58,934 bases of DNA from Pseudomonas putida (GTDB lineage: Bacteria > Pseudomonadota > Gammaproteobacteria > Pseudomonadales > Pseudomonadaceae), in assembly GCF_022627325.1 (NCBI RefSeq), contig NZ_JAETZZ010000020.1, positions 1 through 58,934 on the forward strand. The letters are read 5' to 3'. Below the pieces are notes generated by a model. The model was given only the letters and a program-made list of their open reading frames with translations, ran no database searches and was not told where the DNA came from. The translations under genes and the position numbers were made by a program. Shown here in pieces: positions 28,997-37,695 of the stretch (position 1 is the first letter of the stretch; the number at the start of each line of letters is the position of its first letter).

Positions 28997-29761
28997 ATGT
29001 GGTGGCCAGGCACGGTGATCGGGCTAGGCGCGGGTTTCGCTGTCGCCAGCATCCCAGGCGCGCTGCTGGGGGCATTGCTTGGCCAGGCCATGGATCGGCG
29101 CTTGCGCGTGCAAGGCTGGGACGACATGCGCGAACGCTTGGGAGGCCGCCCGGCCCTGCGCGATGAGGAGTTGTTGTTCGTCCTGTTGGGGCGGCTGGCC
29201 AAAAGCGATGGGCGAGTGGCCGAACAGCATATTCAGCAGGCGCGCCAGGAGATGGTCCGGCTGAACCTGGCCGAGGCCGCGAGGATGCGGGCCATTGCCG
29301 CCTTCAACCGCGGTAAGGCGGGCAAGGACCGCTTGGCCCACCCTCTACGTCGCATTCGCCTGCAGCCACACGCGGCCGAGGGCACGTTGCGGGCGTGCTG
29401 GCGTATGGCCTGGGCTGACGGCAAGGCCGGGGCCCATGAGCGGGAACTGTTGCTGGACTGGGGGCAGAAACTGGGGCTTAGCCGGCGGCAGGTGCAGGCC
29501 ATGTCGCTGGAATATGAGCCACGCAAAGTGAGCACGGCTAGTGGCACCATGACCTATGCGGCTGCGCTGCGCTTGCTGGGGGTAGATGCCGACACGGAAG
29601 GTGACCGGGTCAAGCACGCCTATCGCCGGCTGGTCAGCCGGCACCATCCGGACAAGCTGGCCGGGAGCGGGGCCAGTGAAGCGCAGGTCAGGGAGGCGAC
29701 CGAACGCACGCGAGAGCTGCACCAGGCTTATGCGCTGATCCGCAAACGGCGCGGGCTCTAA
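28997..29761 (+). CDS. DjlA-like membrane-anchored DnaJ co-chaperone
   Basis: A 254-residue protein. One glycine-rich transmembrane helix at the N-terminus (about 5-25), a TerB-like helical domain (about 50-165) and a C-terminal J-domain with HHPDK that stimulates DnaK. Architecture and length match DjlA (E. coli 271). ATG at 28997 lies 1 base after the murU stop; earlier in-frame starts overlap murU. Placement behind amgK-murU suggests co-expression with cell-wall recycling, but no functional link is known to me. Confidence 0.88.
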   Translation: MWWPGTVIGLGAGFAVASIPGALLGALLGQAMDRRLRVQGWDDMRERLGGRPALRDEELLFVLLGRLAKSDGRVAEQHIQQARQEMVRLNLAEAARMRAIAAFNRGKAGKDRLAHPLRRIRLQPHAAEGTLRACWRMAWADGKAGAHERELLLDWGQKLGLSRRQVQAMSLEYEPRKVSTASGTMTYAAALRLLGVDADTEGDRVKHAYRRLVSRHHPDKLAGSGASEAQVREATERTRELHQAYALIRKRRGL

Positions 29762-29770
29762 GGCTTCTGC

Positions 29771-29814
29771 CACCGGCAAGCCGCGCAGTCCTGGTGCCAG
29801 GCAGCCTGCCGGTG
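29771..29814. terminator. Inverted repeat between convergent genes
   Basis: Arms CACCGGCA and TGCCGGTG enclose an inner CTGGTGCCAG dyad. It lies just past the DjlA-like stop and before the end of the DUF3530 gene, so it could stop transcription from the left. No T-run is present on either strand. Confidence 0.4.
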
Positions 29815-29839
29815 CAACGGCCAAAGCCGGCCGGTCACT

Positions 29840-30835
29840 TCATTCCTGCGGGCTCATCCAGCCCCTGGCCCGGCGGAACAACTGCTCCTGTTCCGCGCCC
29901 TTGTTCCCTGGCATCGCAATCAGTGACAGCTGTTTGTACTGGCTGTCCTTCTGACGCTTGCTGGCCTGCAGGCGTTGCATGGCGGCATTGCGGTCGCCGG
30001 TGCGGGTTGCATAGTAGATATCGGCAGTCGGCACTTTGAGCGTCGGTGCCAGGCTTTCCAGGTCGTGCTCTACCCGTGCCGGGGTCTGTGCGGCGATCAT
30101 CACCAGCTTCTGAACCTGCGGTGGTTGTTTGTCGCTCAGGTAGCGTGCTGCCCAGTAGGCGCCGCTGCCATGGCCGATCAGCACGATGCTGCGGGAGTTA
30201 TGTTGTTGAGCATACGCCACCGCGGCATCCAGCCGCGCGAAGATGCGTTCGGCGTCAGCCTGATCATTCTGTTCGCTGGCCTGCTCGGCATCGGTGCTTT
30301 CTGCCGTGTCGGCATCCGCCGCGGTAGCCTGGGCTACATTGGCGTTGGCATCGGCGGGGGTTTGCTTGGCCGGTGCGCTCTCGCCCTGGTCTGGCTGCGG
30401 TGCGGCAGCTGGCGTGGCCTCCACCCGTGCTTGTGGGCTATCGGCGAGCAGGTCGGGCAGGCTCACGCTCAGGCTGTTCCAGCCGGCGTCAGGGAACTTG
30501 CGCCGCAACGGGCCGACCGCATTGGGCCAGTCGGCGGTTTCCCCGGCACCAGGGACGATGATCACCGTGCCTTGCGGATCGCTGTCGTTGGCTGGTTTCC
30601 ACAAGGCCAGAAAGTGGTCGGAGCCGGCTTCCAGGGTTTGCTGCTCGGCTTTGGGCAACAGGCGTTCAAGGGCCTGCGCATCTTCCTGGCTACGCTCCAG
30701 CAGCGGTGGGCGCGGCGCAGGTGCGGCGGCAGCCTCTGGGGGAGCTGGTTGTTCGGCGTCGGCGGCCAGGGCGCCAAGTGGTAGGAGCGAGGCGAGGCAG
30801 CACATTGCCAGCGTCGTGCGATAAAGTGTGAACAT
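29840..30835 (-). CDS. DUF3530 family exported alpha/beta-hydrolase-like protein
   Basis: A 331-residue secreted protein. Signal peptide (cleavage near GALAAD), an alpha/beta-hydrolase-like segment with VIIVPGAGETADWP, and a nucleophile-elbow-like IGHGSGAYWAARYL in the C-terminal half. Between them about 55 residues (about 140-195) are low-complexity Ala/Asp/Gln/Glu, probably a flexible linker. Substrate unknown. It is divergent from the histidine kinase (95 bases between starts). Confidence 0.8.
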   Translation of the reverse strand: MFTLYRTTLAMCCLASLLPLGALAADAEQPAPPEAAAAPAPRPPLLERSQEDAQALERLLPKAEQQTLEAGSDHFLALWKPANDSDPQGTVIIVPGAGETADWPNAVGPLRRKFPDAGWNSLSVSLPDLLADSPQARVEATPAAAPQPDQGESAPAKQTPADANANVAQATAADADTAESTDAEQASEQNDQADAERIFARLDAAVAYAQQHNSRSIVLIGHGSGAYWAARYLSDKQPPQVQKLVMIAAQTPARVEHDLESLAPTLKVPTADIYYATRTGDRNAAMQRLQASKRQKDSQYKQLSLIAMPGNKGAEQEQLFRRARGWMSPQE

Positions 30836-30930
30836 GAATCAACCCAAGGCCAGAATGATACCGGCAGCCTAATAGTATTTGCCCGCGACGGCCATGCTGC
30901 ATGGCCGCCCTTGCCAAGACGAGCGTGTAG

Positions 30931-33318
30931 ATGAAGCGATTGCGTCGCCTGTTGGTTATCGGCTGCTTGTGGCTACCCTTGATTGCCTGGGCAAGGCCTG
31001 AGGCGGCGCCTGCGGTGCTGCTCGAACCTGCCCAGCAGCAATGGCTGGACGCCCATCGCAGCCTGCGGGTCGGCCTGGTGCTGCAGGCCCCCTATGCCCA
31101 GTTCGACCGCCGTCTGCAGCGACTCTACGGGGCCAATGTCGACCTGGTGAACTGGCTGGGGCAGGCCCTCAAGCTGGACCTCACCTGGCGCAACTTCACT
31201 GATCAGGCCAGCCTCGAACACGCCCTGCAGGCAGGTGAAATCGACTTTGCGCCGGGGCTTACGCAAACACCGGCCAGCTTGCGCCTGTGGTTGTTCAGCG
31301 ACCCCTACATGCGCGTGCCGCAACTGGTGGTCGGGCTGCGCACCGGTGCGTTGGCCGTCGAGCTGGAAAAGCTTGAAGCCAACGCGCGCGTGGCGGTACG
31401 CATGCCAAGCGCGTTGGCCGATTACCTGCGAGGCAATTACGCCAACCTCAACCTGCAAGGTGTGCCCAACGAGCGCCAGGCCTTGCAGCTGGTGGTAGGG
31501 GGCCAGGCCAGTTACGCGGTGCTGGATGAAGCTCAGCTGAGCCGGCTGTCCCGGGAAAGCGAGTTCGGTGAGCTGGCGGTGCTCGGCGACATCGGCCTGC
31601 CGCAATTATTACGGGTGGGTTCGCGCCGTGACTGGCCGTTGCTGGCTGACGTGCTTGAACGGGGCCTGCAGGCCATGCCGGGCAAAGAGCTGGAGCAGCT
31701 GCATCAGCGTTGGTTGCAGCCGCAATACCCGCGCCTGAGCGAATCCACCGGTTTCTGGCAGAACCTTGCGCTGCTGTTCGGCATGTTGCTGCTGTGTGCC
31801 GGGGCCACGCTGGTGTGGCAGCGCCGCCAGCAGCGCCAGCTCGAGCGTAGCCTGCTGGCGGCGCGGGAGCACCTGGCGGAGCGGCAGATACGGGAGGAGG
31901 CGCTGCGCGTGAGCCAGTTCGCCATCGATCAGAGCACGGTGGGCATCCTCTGGGTCAACTGGGACAGTCATGTGCGTTACGCCAACCAAGCGGCGGGGCG
32001 CATGCTGGGTTATGCCGAGGCGGCATTGCTGGAGCGTCCGCTGAGCGACTTCGAGCCGAACCTCAGTATGGACCGCTGGCTGCAGTTGTGGCGGGCGGCC
32101 CGCACCGGGGAGGCTGGCGCTCGGCAGTTCGAGACCCAATGCCTGTGCGCCGATGGCAGCCTGTTGCCGGTGGAGTTGTCCTTGAGCTTCCTGCGTTTTC
32201 GCGATGCCGAGTACCTGGTGGTTTACCTTGCCGACGTCACCGAACGCCACCGTGCCCTGGCGGCGCTGCGTGAAAGCGAAGCACGGCTCAAGGGTATTGC
32301 TGGCAATGTGCCGGGGCTGGTGTTCCGCCTGGAGCCCGCGCCGGCGGAAGGGGCCCTGGAGTTTCCTTATATCAGCGAGGGCAGTGAGGCGTTGGTGGGC
32401 TATACGCCCGCGCAGATCCAGCACCCGAAGATGGGCTTGCGCAATCTGGTCCATCCGGATGACCGTGCGGACTACCATCAGGTGCAGGACCTGGCCATTG
32501 CCAACGATCAGGACTGGTCCTGGCAAGGGCGCATCCTCACCCGCGAAGGTGAGCAGCGATGGGCCGACATCAAGGCCAGTACCCGCCGCCTGGCCGACGG
32601 CCGGGTCGTCTGGGACGGTATCGTCTGGGACATTACCCAGAGCAAGCGCGCAGAGCTGGCGCTTGCGAAGTCCCAGGAGCAACTGCGCGAACTGTCGGCC
32701 CACCTGGAAAGCGTGCGCGAGGAAGAAAAGGCCCGCATCGCCCGCGAAGTGCACGATGAGCTGGGGCAGATGCTGACCGTGCTCAAGCTTGAAGTTTCGA
32801 TGTGCGAATTGGCCTTTGCCGAGCTCGACCCTGCGCTGAACGAGCGTCTGGCCAGCATGAAGCGCCTGATCGCCCAGTTGTTCCAGCTGGTGCGCGATGT
32901 GGCAACGGCGTTGCGCCCGCCAATCCTGGACGCCGGTATCGCCTCGGCCATCGAATGGCAGGCACGGCGCTTCGAAGCGCGCACGCAGATCCCCTGCCTG
33001 GTACAGGTGCCGGATAATCTGCCAGCATTGAGCGATGCAAAAGCCGTCGGCTTGTTCCGTATCCTGCAGGAAGCGTTGACCAACGTCATGCGCCACGCCC
33101 AGGCCCACAGTGTGGAGATAGAGCTGGTGCGCGAGGGCGAAAAACTGCGTATGACAGTCAGTGATGACGGTAGCGGATTCTGCCTGGACCAGGCCCGGCC
33201 AAACTCGTTCGGCCTGGTCGGTGTGCGTGAGCGGGTACTCATGCTCGGTGGCAGCATGGCGTTGAACAGCGAGCCAGGTGAAGGTACCAGCCTGAGCGTG
33301 ACCATAGCGTTGGATTAG
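30931..33318 (+). CDS. Sensor histidine kinase with periplasmic solute-binding domain
   Basis: A 795-residue inner-membrane kinase. Signal peptide (1-21), solute-binding family 3 domain in the periplasm (about 35-265), a transmembrane helix (about 280-300), two PAS domains (about 325-440 and 455-575), then a NarL-type HisKA_3 dimerisation helix with phospho-acceptor His608 in AREVHDELGQ, and an HATPase domain (ILQEALTNVMRHA, DDGSGF). It forms an operon with the response regulator 10 bases downstream. The periplasmic domain probably binds a small nutrient, perhaps the ligand of the ABC transporter encoded downstream (inference). Confidence 0.92.
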   Translation: MKRLRRLLVIGCLWLPLIAWARPEAAPAVLLEPAQQQWLDAHRSLRVGLVLQAPYAQFDRRLQRLYGANVDLVNWLGQALKLDLTWRNFTDQASLEHALQAGEIDFAPGLTQTPASLRLWLFSDPYMRVPQLVVGLRTGALAVELEKLEANARVAVRMPSALADYLRGNYANLNLQGVPNERQALQLVVGGQASYAVLDEAQLSRLSRESEFGELAVLGDIGLPQLLRVGSRRDWPLLADVLERGLQAMPGKELEQLHQRWLQPQYPRLSESTGFWQNLALLFGMLLLCAGATLVWQRRQQRQLERSLLAAREHLAERQIREEALRVSQFAIDQSTVGILWVNWDSHVRYANQAAGRMLGYAEAALLERPLSDFEPNLSMDRWLQLWRAARTGEAGARQFETQCLCADGSLLPVELSLSFLRFRDAEYLVVYLADVTERHRALAALRESEARLKGIAGNVPGLVFRLEPAPAEGALEFPYISEGSEALVGYTPAQIQHPKMGLRNLVHPDDRADYHQVQDLAIANDQDWSWQGRILTREGEQRWADIKASTRRLADGRVVWDGIVWDITQSKRAELALAKSQEQLRELSAHLESVREEEKARIAREVHDELGQMLTVLKLEVSMCELAFAELDPALNERLASMKRLIAQLFQLVRDVATALRPPILDAGIASAIEWQARRFEARTQIPCLVQVPDNLPALSDAKAVGLFRILQEALTNVMRHAQAHSVEIELVREGEKLRMTVSDDGSGFCLDQARPNSFGLVGVRERVLMLGGSMALNSEPGEGTSLSVTIALD

Positions 33319-33328
33319 GAGAACGATC

Positions 33329-33958
33329 GTGATTCGAGTGCTGGTGGCCGAAGACCACACCATTGTCCGCGAAGGCATCAAGCAGTTGATCGGCCTGGCC
33401 AAGGATATGCAGGTAGTGGGGGAGGCTGGCAATGGTGAACAGTTGCTGGAAACCTTGCGCCACACCCCCTGCGACGTGGTGTTGCTGGATATCTCGATGC
33501 CCGGGGTCAGTGGTTTGGAGGCGATTGCGCGGATCCGCGCGCTGCACAACCCGCCGGCAATCCTGATGCTGTCGATGCATGACGAAGCGCAGATGGCCGC
33601 GCGCGCGCTCAAGGCCGGCGCTGCCGGTTATGCCACCAAGGACAGTGACCCTGCCTTGCTGCTGACCGCAATCCGGCGGGTGGCAGGCGGCGGGCGCTAC
33701 ATCGACCCGGCGTTGGCCGACCGCATGGTCTTCGAGGTTGGCCTGACCGAGACCCGGCCGCTGCATACGCTGCTGTCGGAGCGCGAGTTCTCGGTGTTCG
33801 AACGCCTGGCCCAAGGCGCCAACGTCAACGATATCGCTCAGCAGTTGGCGCTCTCCAGCAAGACCATCAGCACCCACAAGGCGAGGCTGATGCAGAAACT
33901 CAAGGTCAATTCGCTGGCTGAGCTGGTGAAGTACGCCATGGAGCACAAGCTGGTCTGA
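33329..33958 (+). CDS. NarL/LuxR-family response regulator
   Basis: A 209-residue regulator. The receiver domain (1-120) has phospho-acceptor Asp54 in LLDISMPG and the conserved Lys in ATKDSD; the C-terminal LuxR-type helix-turn-helix (about 145-205) contains LSSKTISTHKARLMQKL. The start is GTG (GTGATTCG) with AGGAGAACGATC upstream. Paired with the kinase just before it. A perfect inverted repeat 80 bases downstream, in front of the ABC transporter operon, is a plausible target. Confidence 0.93.
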   Translation: MIRVLVAEDHTIVREGIKQLIGLAKDMQVVGEAGNGEQLLETLRHTPCDVVLLDISMPGVSGLEAIARIRALHNPPAILMLSMHDEAQMAARALKAGAAGYATKDSDPALLLTAIRRVAGGGRYIDPALADRMVFEVGLTETRPLHTLLSEREFSVFERLAQGANVNDIAQQLALSSKTISTHKARLMQKLKVNSLAELVKYAMEHKLV

Positions 33959-34041
33959 CTGTTCTGTTTGCGACAGAGGTTGCCCGCCGGGTACCGCTTT
34001 CCCTTTGGATGGCTGAAACCTGCATTCCAATAACGCCATCG

Positions 34042-34061
34042 GTGTAGGGCAATCCCTACAC
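34042..34061. promoter_or_regulatory. Perfect inverted repeat, candidate operator
   Basis: GTGTAGGG-CAAT-CCCTACAC: 8-bp arms with a 4-base spacer, in the 211-base gap between the response regulator and the ABC transporter operon. The symmetric TAGGG/CCCTA halves are the right size for a dimer of a NarL-family regulator. No T-run follows, so it does not look like a terminator. Confidence 0.6.
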
Positions 34062-34169
34062 AAACGCTTCCAACTGGATGATGGCATTCTCTCAGTGCCC
34101 CCGATTTGCGGGCGCTTGCGTCTTCTTTAGTCTTTGCCTACGCAGTCATTCCAACAAGAAGGTGCAGGC

Positions 34170-35294
34170 ATGAGCGAGGCGAATTCGAACGCGACCACCG
34201 GTGAGACGCTGGTCAGTTTCCGTGGTGTGCAGAAGAGCTACGACGGCGAATCGCTGATCGTCAAAGACCTCAACCTGGACATTCGCAAAGGTGAATTCCT
34301 CACCTTGCTCGGCCCGTCCGGCTCGGGCAAAACCACCAGCCTGATGATGCTGGCCGGTTTCGAGACCCCGACCGCCGGTGAAATCCAGTTGGCCGGGCGC
34401 TCCATCAACAACGTGCCGCCGCACAAACGTGACATCGGCATGGTGTTCCAGAACTACGCGCTATTCCCACACATGACCGTGGCGGAAAACCTCGCTTTTC
34501 CGCTGAGCGTGCGCAACCTGAGCAAGACCGACATCAGTGAACGGGTCAAGCGGGTACTCAACATGGTGCAGCTCGATGCCTTCGCCAAGCGCTACCCTGG
34601 CCAGCTTTCCGGTGGCCAGCAGCAGCGCGTGGCCTTGGCCAGGGCGTTGGTGTTCGAGCCGCAGCTGGTACTGATGGACGAGCCGCTCGGCGCGCTGGAC
34701 AAGCAGCTGCGTGAACACATGCAGATGGAGATCAAGCACATTCACCAGCGCCTGGGTGTGACGGTGGTCTACGTAACCCACGACCAGGGCGAGGCGTTGA
34801 CCATGTCCGACCGCGTGGCCGTGTTCCATGAAGGCGAGATCCAGCAGATCGCCGACCCGCGCACCCTTTATGAAGAGCCGCGCAACACCTTCGTCGCCAA
34901 CTTCATCGGTGAGAACAACCGCATCAACGGCACGCTGCTGGCCAGTGACGGTCACCGTTGCCAGGTGCAGCTGGCCCGCGGCGAGCGGGTCGAGGCACTG
35001 GCGGTGAACGTCGGCCAGGCTGGCGAGCCGGTAACCCTGTCGGTACGCCCGGAGCGCGTGCGTCTCAATGGCCACAGCGAAAGCTGCGTCAATCGATTCT
35101 CCGGCCGCGTGGCCGAGTTCATTTACCTGGGCGACCATGTGCGGGTGCGTCTGGAAGTCTGTGGCAAGGCTGACTTTTTCGTGAAACAGCCGATTGCCGA
35201 GCTCGACCCGGCCCTTGCCGTGGGCGATGTGGTACCGCTGGGCTGGGAGGTGGAGCACGCGCGCGCGCTCGATCCGATTGCCGAAGCCCACTGA
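34170..35294 (+). CDS. Polyamine-type ABC transporter ATP-binding protein
   Basis: A 374-residue ATPase of the PotA family. Walker A GPSGSGKTT (about 50-58), Q-loop FQNYALFPHMTV, signature LSGGQQQRV, Walker B LVLMDEP and the switch His (YVTHDQ) are complete; a C-terminal TOBE_2 regulatory domain follows. ATG at 34170 has AAGGTG about 5 bases upstream; an in-frame ATG at 34134 lacks this. It heads a four-gene transporter operon whose ATPase comes first and binding protein second. Confidence 0.93.
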   Translation: MSEANSNATTGETLVSFRGVQKSYDGESLIVKDLNLDIRKGEFLTLLGPSGSGKTTSLMMLAGFETPTAGEIQLAGRSINNVPPHKRDIGMVFQNYALFPHMTVAENLAFPLSVRNLSKTDISERVKRVLNMVQLDAFAKRYPGQLSGGQQQRVALARALVFEPQLVLMDEPLGALDKQLREHMQMEIKHIHQRLGVTVVYVTHDQGEALTMSDRVAVFHEGEIQQIADPRTLYEEPRNTFVANFIGENNRINGTLLASDGHRCQVQLARGERVEALAVNVGQAGEPVTLSVRPERVRLNGHSESCVNRFSGRVAEFIYLGDHVRVRLEVCGKADFFVKQPIAELDPALAVGDVVPLGWEVEHARALDPIAEAH

Positions 35295-35334
35295 TGGATT
35301 GCTTCACCAACCCTGTACTGTGGAGAGAATAATA

Positions 35335-36369
35335 ATGCGCAAGCAGCTGAAACTGACCGCCCTGGCCCTTGGCCTGTTCGCCGCCGGCCAGGCCATGGCG
35401 GCAGACCTGACCGTGGTGTCCTTCGGTGGCGCCAACAAGGCGGCCCAGGTCAAGGCGTTCTACGAGCCATGGGAGAAGGCCGGCAAGGGCAAGATCGTCG
35501 CTGGCGAGTACAACGGCGAAATGGCCAAGATCAAAGCCATGGTCGATACCAACAGCGTGTCCTGGAACCTGGTGGAGGTGGAGTCGCCAGAATTGGCCCG
35601 TGGTTGCGACGAAGGCATGTTCGAGGAACTCGACCCGGCGTTGTTCGGCAACGAAAGCGATTATGTGAAAGGCGCCATCCAACCATGCGGCGTGGGCTTC
35701 TTCGTGTGGTCGACGGTGCTGGCCTACAACGCTGACAAGCTCAAGACAGCCCCGACCAGCTGGGCCGATTTCTGGGACACGAAGAAATTCCCGGGCAAGC
35801 GCGGCCTGCGCAAGGGCGCGAAGTACACCCTCGAGTTCGCCCTGATGGCCGACGGCGTTGCGCCCAAGGATGTGTACCAGGTGCTGGCCAGCAAGGAAGG
35901 CGTGGACCGCGCCTTCAAGAAACTCGACGAACTCAAGCCAAGCATCCAGTGGTGGGAAGCGGGCGCCCAGCCGCCGCAGTACCTGGCATCGGGTGATGTG
36001 GTCATGAGCTCGGCCTACAACGGGCGTATTGCCGCGGTGCAGAAAGAGAGCAACCTCAAGGTGGTATGGAACGGTGGTATCTACGATTTCGACGCTTGGG
36101 CCATCCCGAAGGGGGCCAAGAATGTTGAAGAAGCGAAGAAGTTCATCGCTTATACCGTTCAGCCCGAGCAGCAGAAGACCTACTCCGAGAACATCGCCTA
36201 CGGCCCGGCCAACGCCAAGGCTGTACCGCTGCTGACGGACGCGGTGAAGAAGGACATGCCGACCACGCCTGAAAACATCGCCAACCAGGTGCAGATCGAT
36301 GTGGCCTTCTGGGCCGACAACAGCGAGCAACTGGAGCAACGCTTCAACGCCTGGGCGGCGAAGAAGTAA
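35335..36369 (+). CDS. Polyamine-type periplasmic solute-binding protein
   Basis: A 344-residue exported protein with a signal peptide cut near AMAADL, followed by a PotD/PotF-like fold (VVSFGGANKAAQVKAF at the start, WNLVEVESPEL, SSAYNGRIAAV). It captures the substrate for the two downstream permeases. GGAGAG lies about 8 bases before the ATG. The conserved acidic residues of true putrescine/spermidine binders cannot be verified by eye, so the substrate could be another amine or organic acid. Confidence 0.9.
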   Translation: MRKQLKLTALALGLFAAGQAMAADLTVVSFGGANKAAQVKAFYEPWEKAGKGKIVAGEYNGEMAKIKAMVDTNSVSWNLVEVESPELARGCDEGMFEELDPALFGNESDYVKGAIQPCGVGFFVWSTVLAYNADKLKTAPTSWADFWDTKKFPGKRGLRKGAKYTLEFALMADGVAPKDVYQVLASKEGVDRAFKKLDELKPSIQWWEAGAQPPQYLASGDVVMSSAYNGRIAAVQKESNLKVVWNGGIYDFDAWAIPKGAKNVEEAKKFIAYTVQPEQQKTYSENIAYGPANAKAVPLLTDAVKKDMPTTPENIANQVQIDVAFWADNSEQLEQRFNAWAAKK

Positions 36370-36380
36370 GGCGCCTCGAA

Positions 36381-36408
36381 GGAGCGCCGGCCGCCTGGCT
36401 GGCGCTCC
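36381..36408 (+). terminator. Intercistronic hairpin after binding-protein gene
   Basis: A stem of 8 perfect pairs (GGAGCGCC/GGCGCTCC) continues through GGCC/GGCT to 12 bp including one G-T, with a GCCT loop, and is followed by CTGTTCCCCTGTTTTT. It looks like a partial terminator or mRNA-stabilising hairpin that would give more binding protein than permease. Confidence 0.6.
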
Positions 36409-36436
36409 CTGTTCCCCTGTTTTTGCGGAGTTCGCC

Positions 36437-37684
36437 ATGGCCATTGCAGTGCCCCTCAACGAAGGCGCAGGTCCAAGTCTCAAGCAGCGCCTCAAGCACG
36501 CCGAGCGGGTCAACCGCTGGAAGGCGCAGGCGCTCATTGCGCCGCTGGCGCTGTTTCTCCTGCTGGTGTTCCTGGTGCCCATCGCGGCGCTGCTGTTCAA
36601 GAGCGTCGACAACCCGGAAGTGGTCAACGGCCTGCCGCGCACGGTCCAGGCTGTGTCGCAGTGGGACGGCAAGAGCCTGCCCGGCGAGGCGGTTTACAAG
36701 GCCCTGAGCCAGGACCTGGCCGAATCGCGCAAGAACCAGACCTTGGGCGACCTGTCCAAACGCCTGAACATGGAGCTGGCCGGCTACCGCAGCCTGCTCT
36801 CCAAGACCGCTCGGGCGCTGCCGTTCAAGGCTGAACCTGCTTCTTATAAAGAGGCCTTGCAGGCCCTCGATGAACGTTGGGGCGACCCGGCGTACTGGCA
36901 GGCGATCCGCCGCAACACCAGTAGCGTCACGTCCTATTACCTGCTGGCATCGGTCGACCACCGTATCGATGACCTTGGCGAGTTGGCCAAGGCCACCCCC
37001 GACCAGGCCATCTACCTGGATATCTTTGCTCGCACCCTGTGGATGGGTGTGGTGATCACGGCCATCTGTCTGGTGCTGGCGTATCCGCTGGCCTACCTGC
37101 TGGCCAACCTGCCAACCCGCCAGGGCAACCTGCTGATGATCCTGGTATTGCTGCCATTCTGGACTTCGATACTGGTTCGGGTGGCGGCGTGGATCGTGCT
37201 GCTGCAATCAGGCGGCCTGATCAACAGTGCCCTGATGGCAATCGGCATCATCGATCAGCCGCTGGAGCTGGTGTTCAACCGTACCGGCGTGTACATCTCG
37301 ATGGTTCACATCCTTCTGCCGTTCATGATCCTGCCGCTGTACAGCGTGATGAAGGGCATATCGCCAAGCTACATGCGTGCAGCGATCTCCCTGGGTTGCC
37401 ACCCGTTCGCCAGCTTCTGGCGGGTGTACTTCCCGCAGACCTACGCGGGCGTGGGCGCCGGTTGCCTGTTGGTGTTCATCCTGGCCATCGGCTATTACAT
37501 CACCCCGGCGCTGCTCGGCAGCCCGAACGACCAGATGGTCAGCTACTTCGTGGCCTTCTATACCAACACCAGCATCAACTGGGGCATGGCCACCGCGCTG
37601 GGTGGGCTGTTGCTGCTGGCGACCGTGCTGCTGTACCTGATCTATAGCTGGCTGGTCGGTGCCAGCCGCCTGCGCCTGAGCTGA
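36437..37684 (+). CDS. ABC transporter permease (PotB-like) with large loop
   Basis: A 415-residue inner-membrane permease. TM1 (about 32-52) is followed by an unusually long hydrophilic loop of roughly 130 residues, then five further helices starting near residue 197. The EAA-like ATPase contact is SYMRAAISLGCHPFASFW. PotB of E. coli lacks so long a loop (about 285 residues in total). ATG at 36437 follows GCGGAG; longer frames overlap the binding-protein gene. Works with the next permease. Confidence 0.9.
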   Translation: MAIAVPLNEGAGPSLKQRLKHAERVNRWKAQALIAPLALFLLLVFLVPIAALLFKSVDNPEVVNGLPRTVQAVSQWDGKSLPGEAVYKALSQDLAESRKNQTLGDLSKRLNMELAGYRSLLSKTARALPFKAEPASYKEALQALDERWGDPAYWQAIRRNTSSVTSYYLLASVDHRIDDLGELAKATPDQAIYLDIFARTLWMGVVITAICLVLAYPLAYLLANLPTRQGNLLMILVLLPFWTSILVRVAAWIVLLQSGGLINSALMAIGIIDQPLELVFNRTGVYISMVHILLPFMILPLYSVMKGISPSYMRAAISLGCHPFASFWRVYFPQTYAGVGAGCLLVFILAIGYYITPALLGSPNDQMVSYFVAFYTNTSINWGMATALGGLLLLATVLLYLIYSWLVGASRLRLS

Positions 37685-37695
37685 GGAGCCTAGTG

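Noticed and set aside
32204..32776. 190-codon alternative plus-strand frame inside the histidine kinase
   Set aside because: Arg/Ser/Trp-rich out-of-frame shadow; the kinase frame carries PAS and HisKA motifs.
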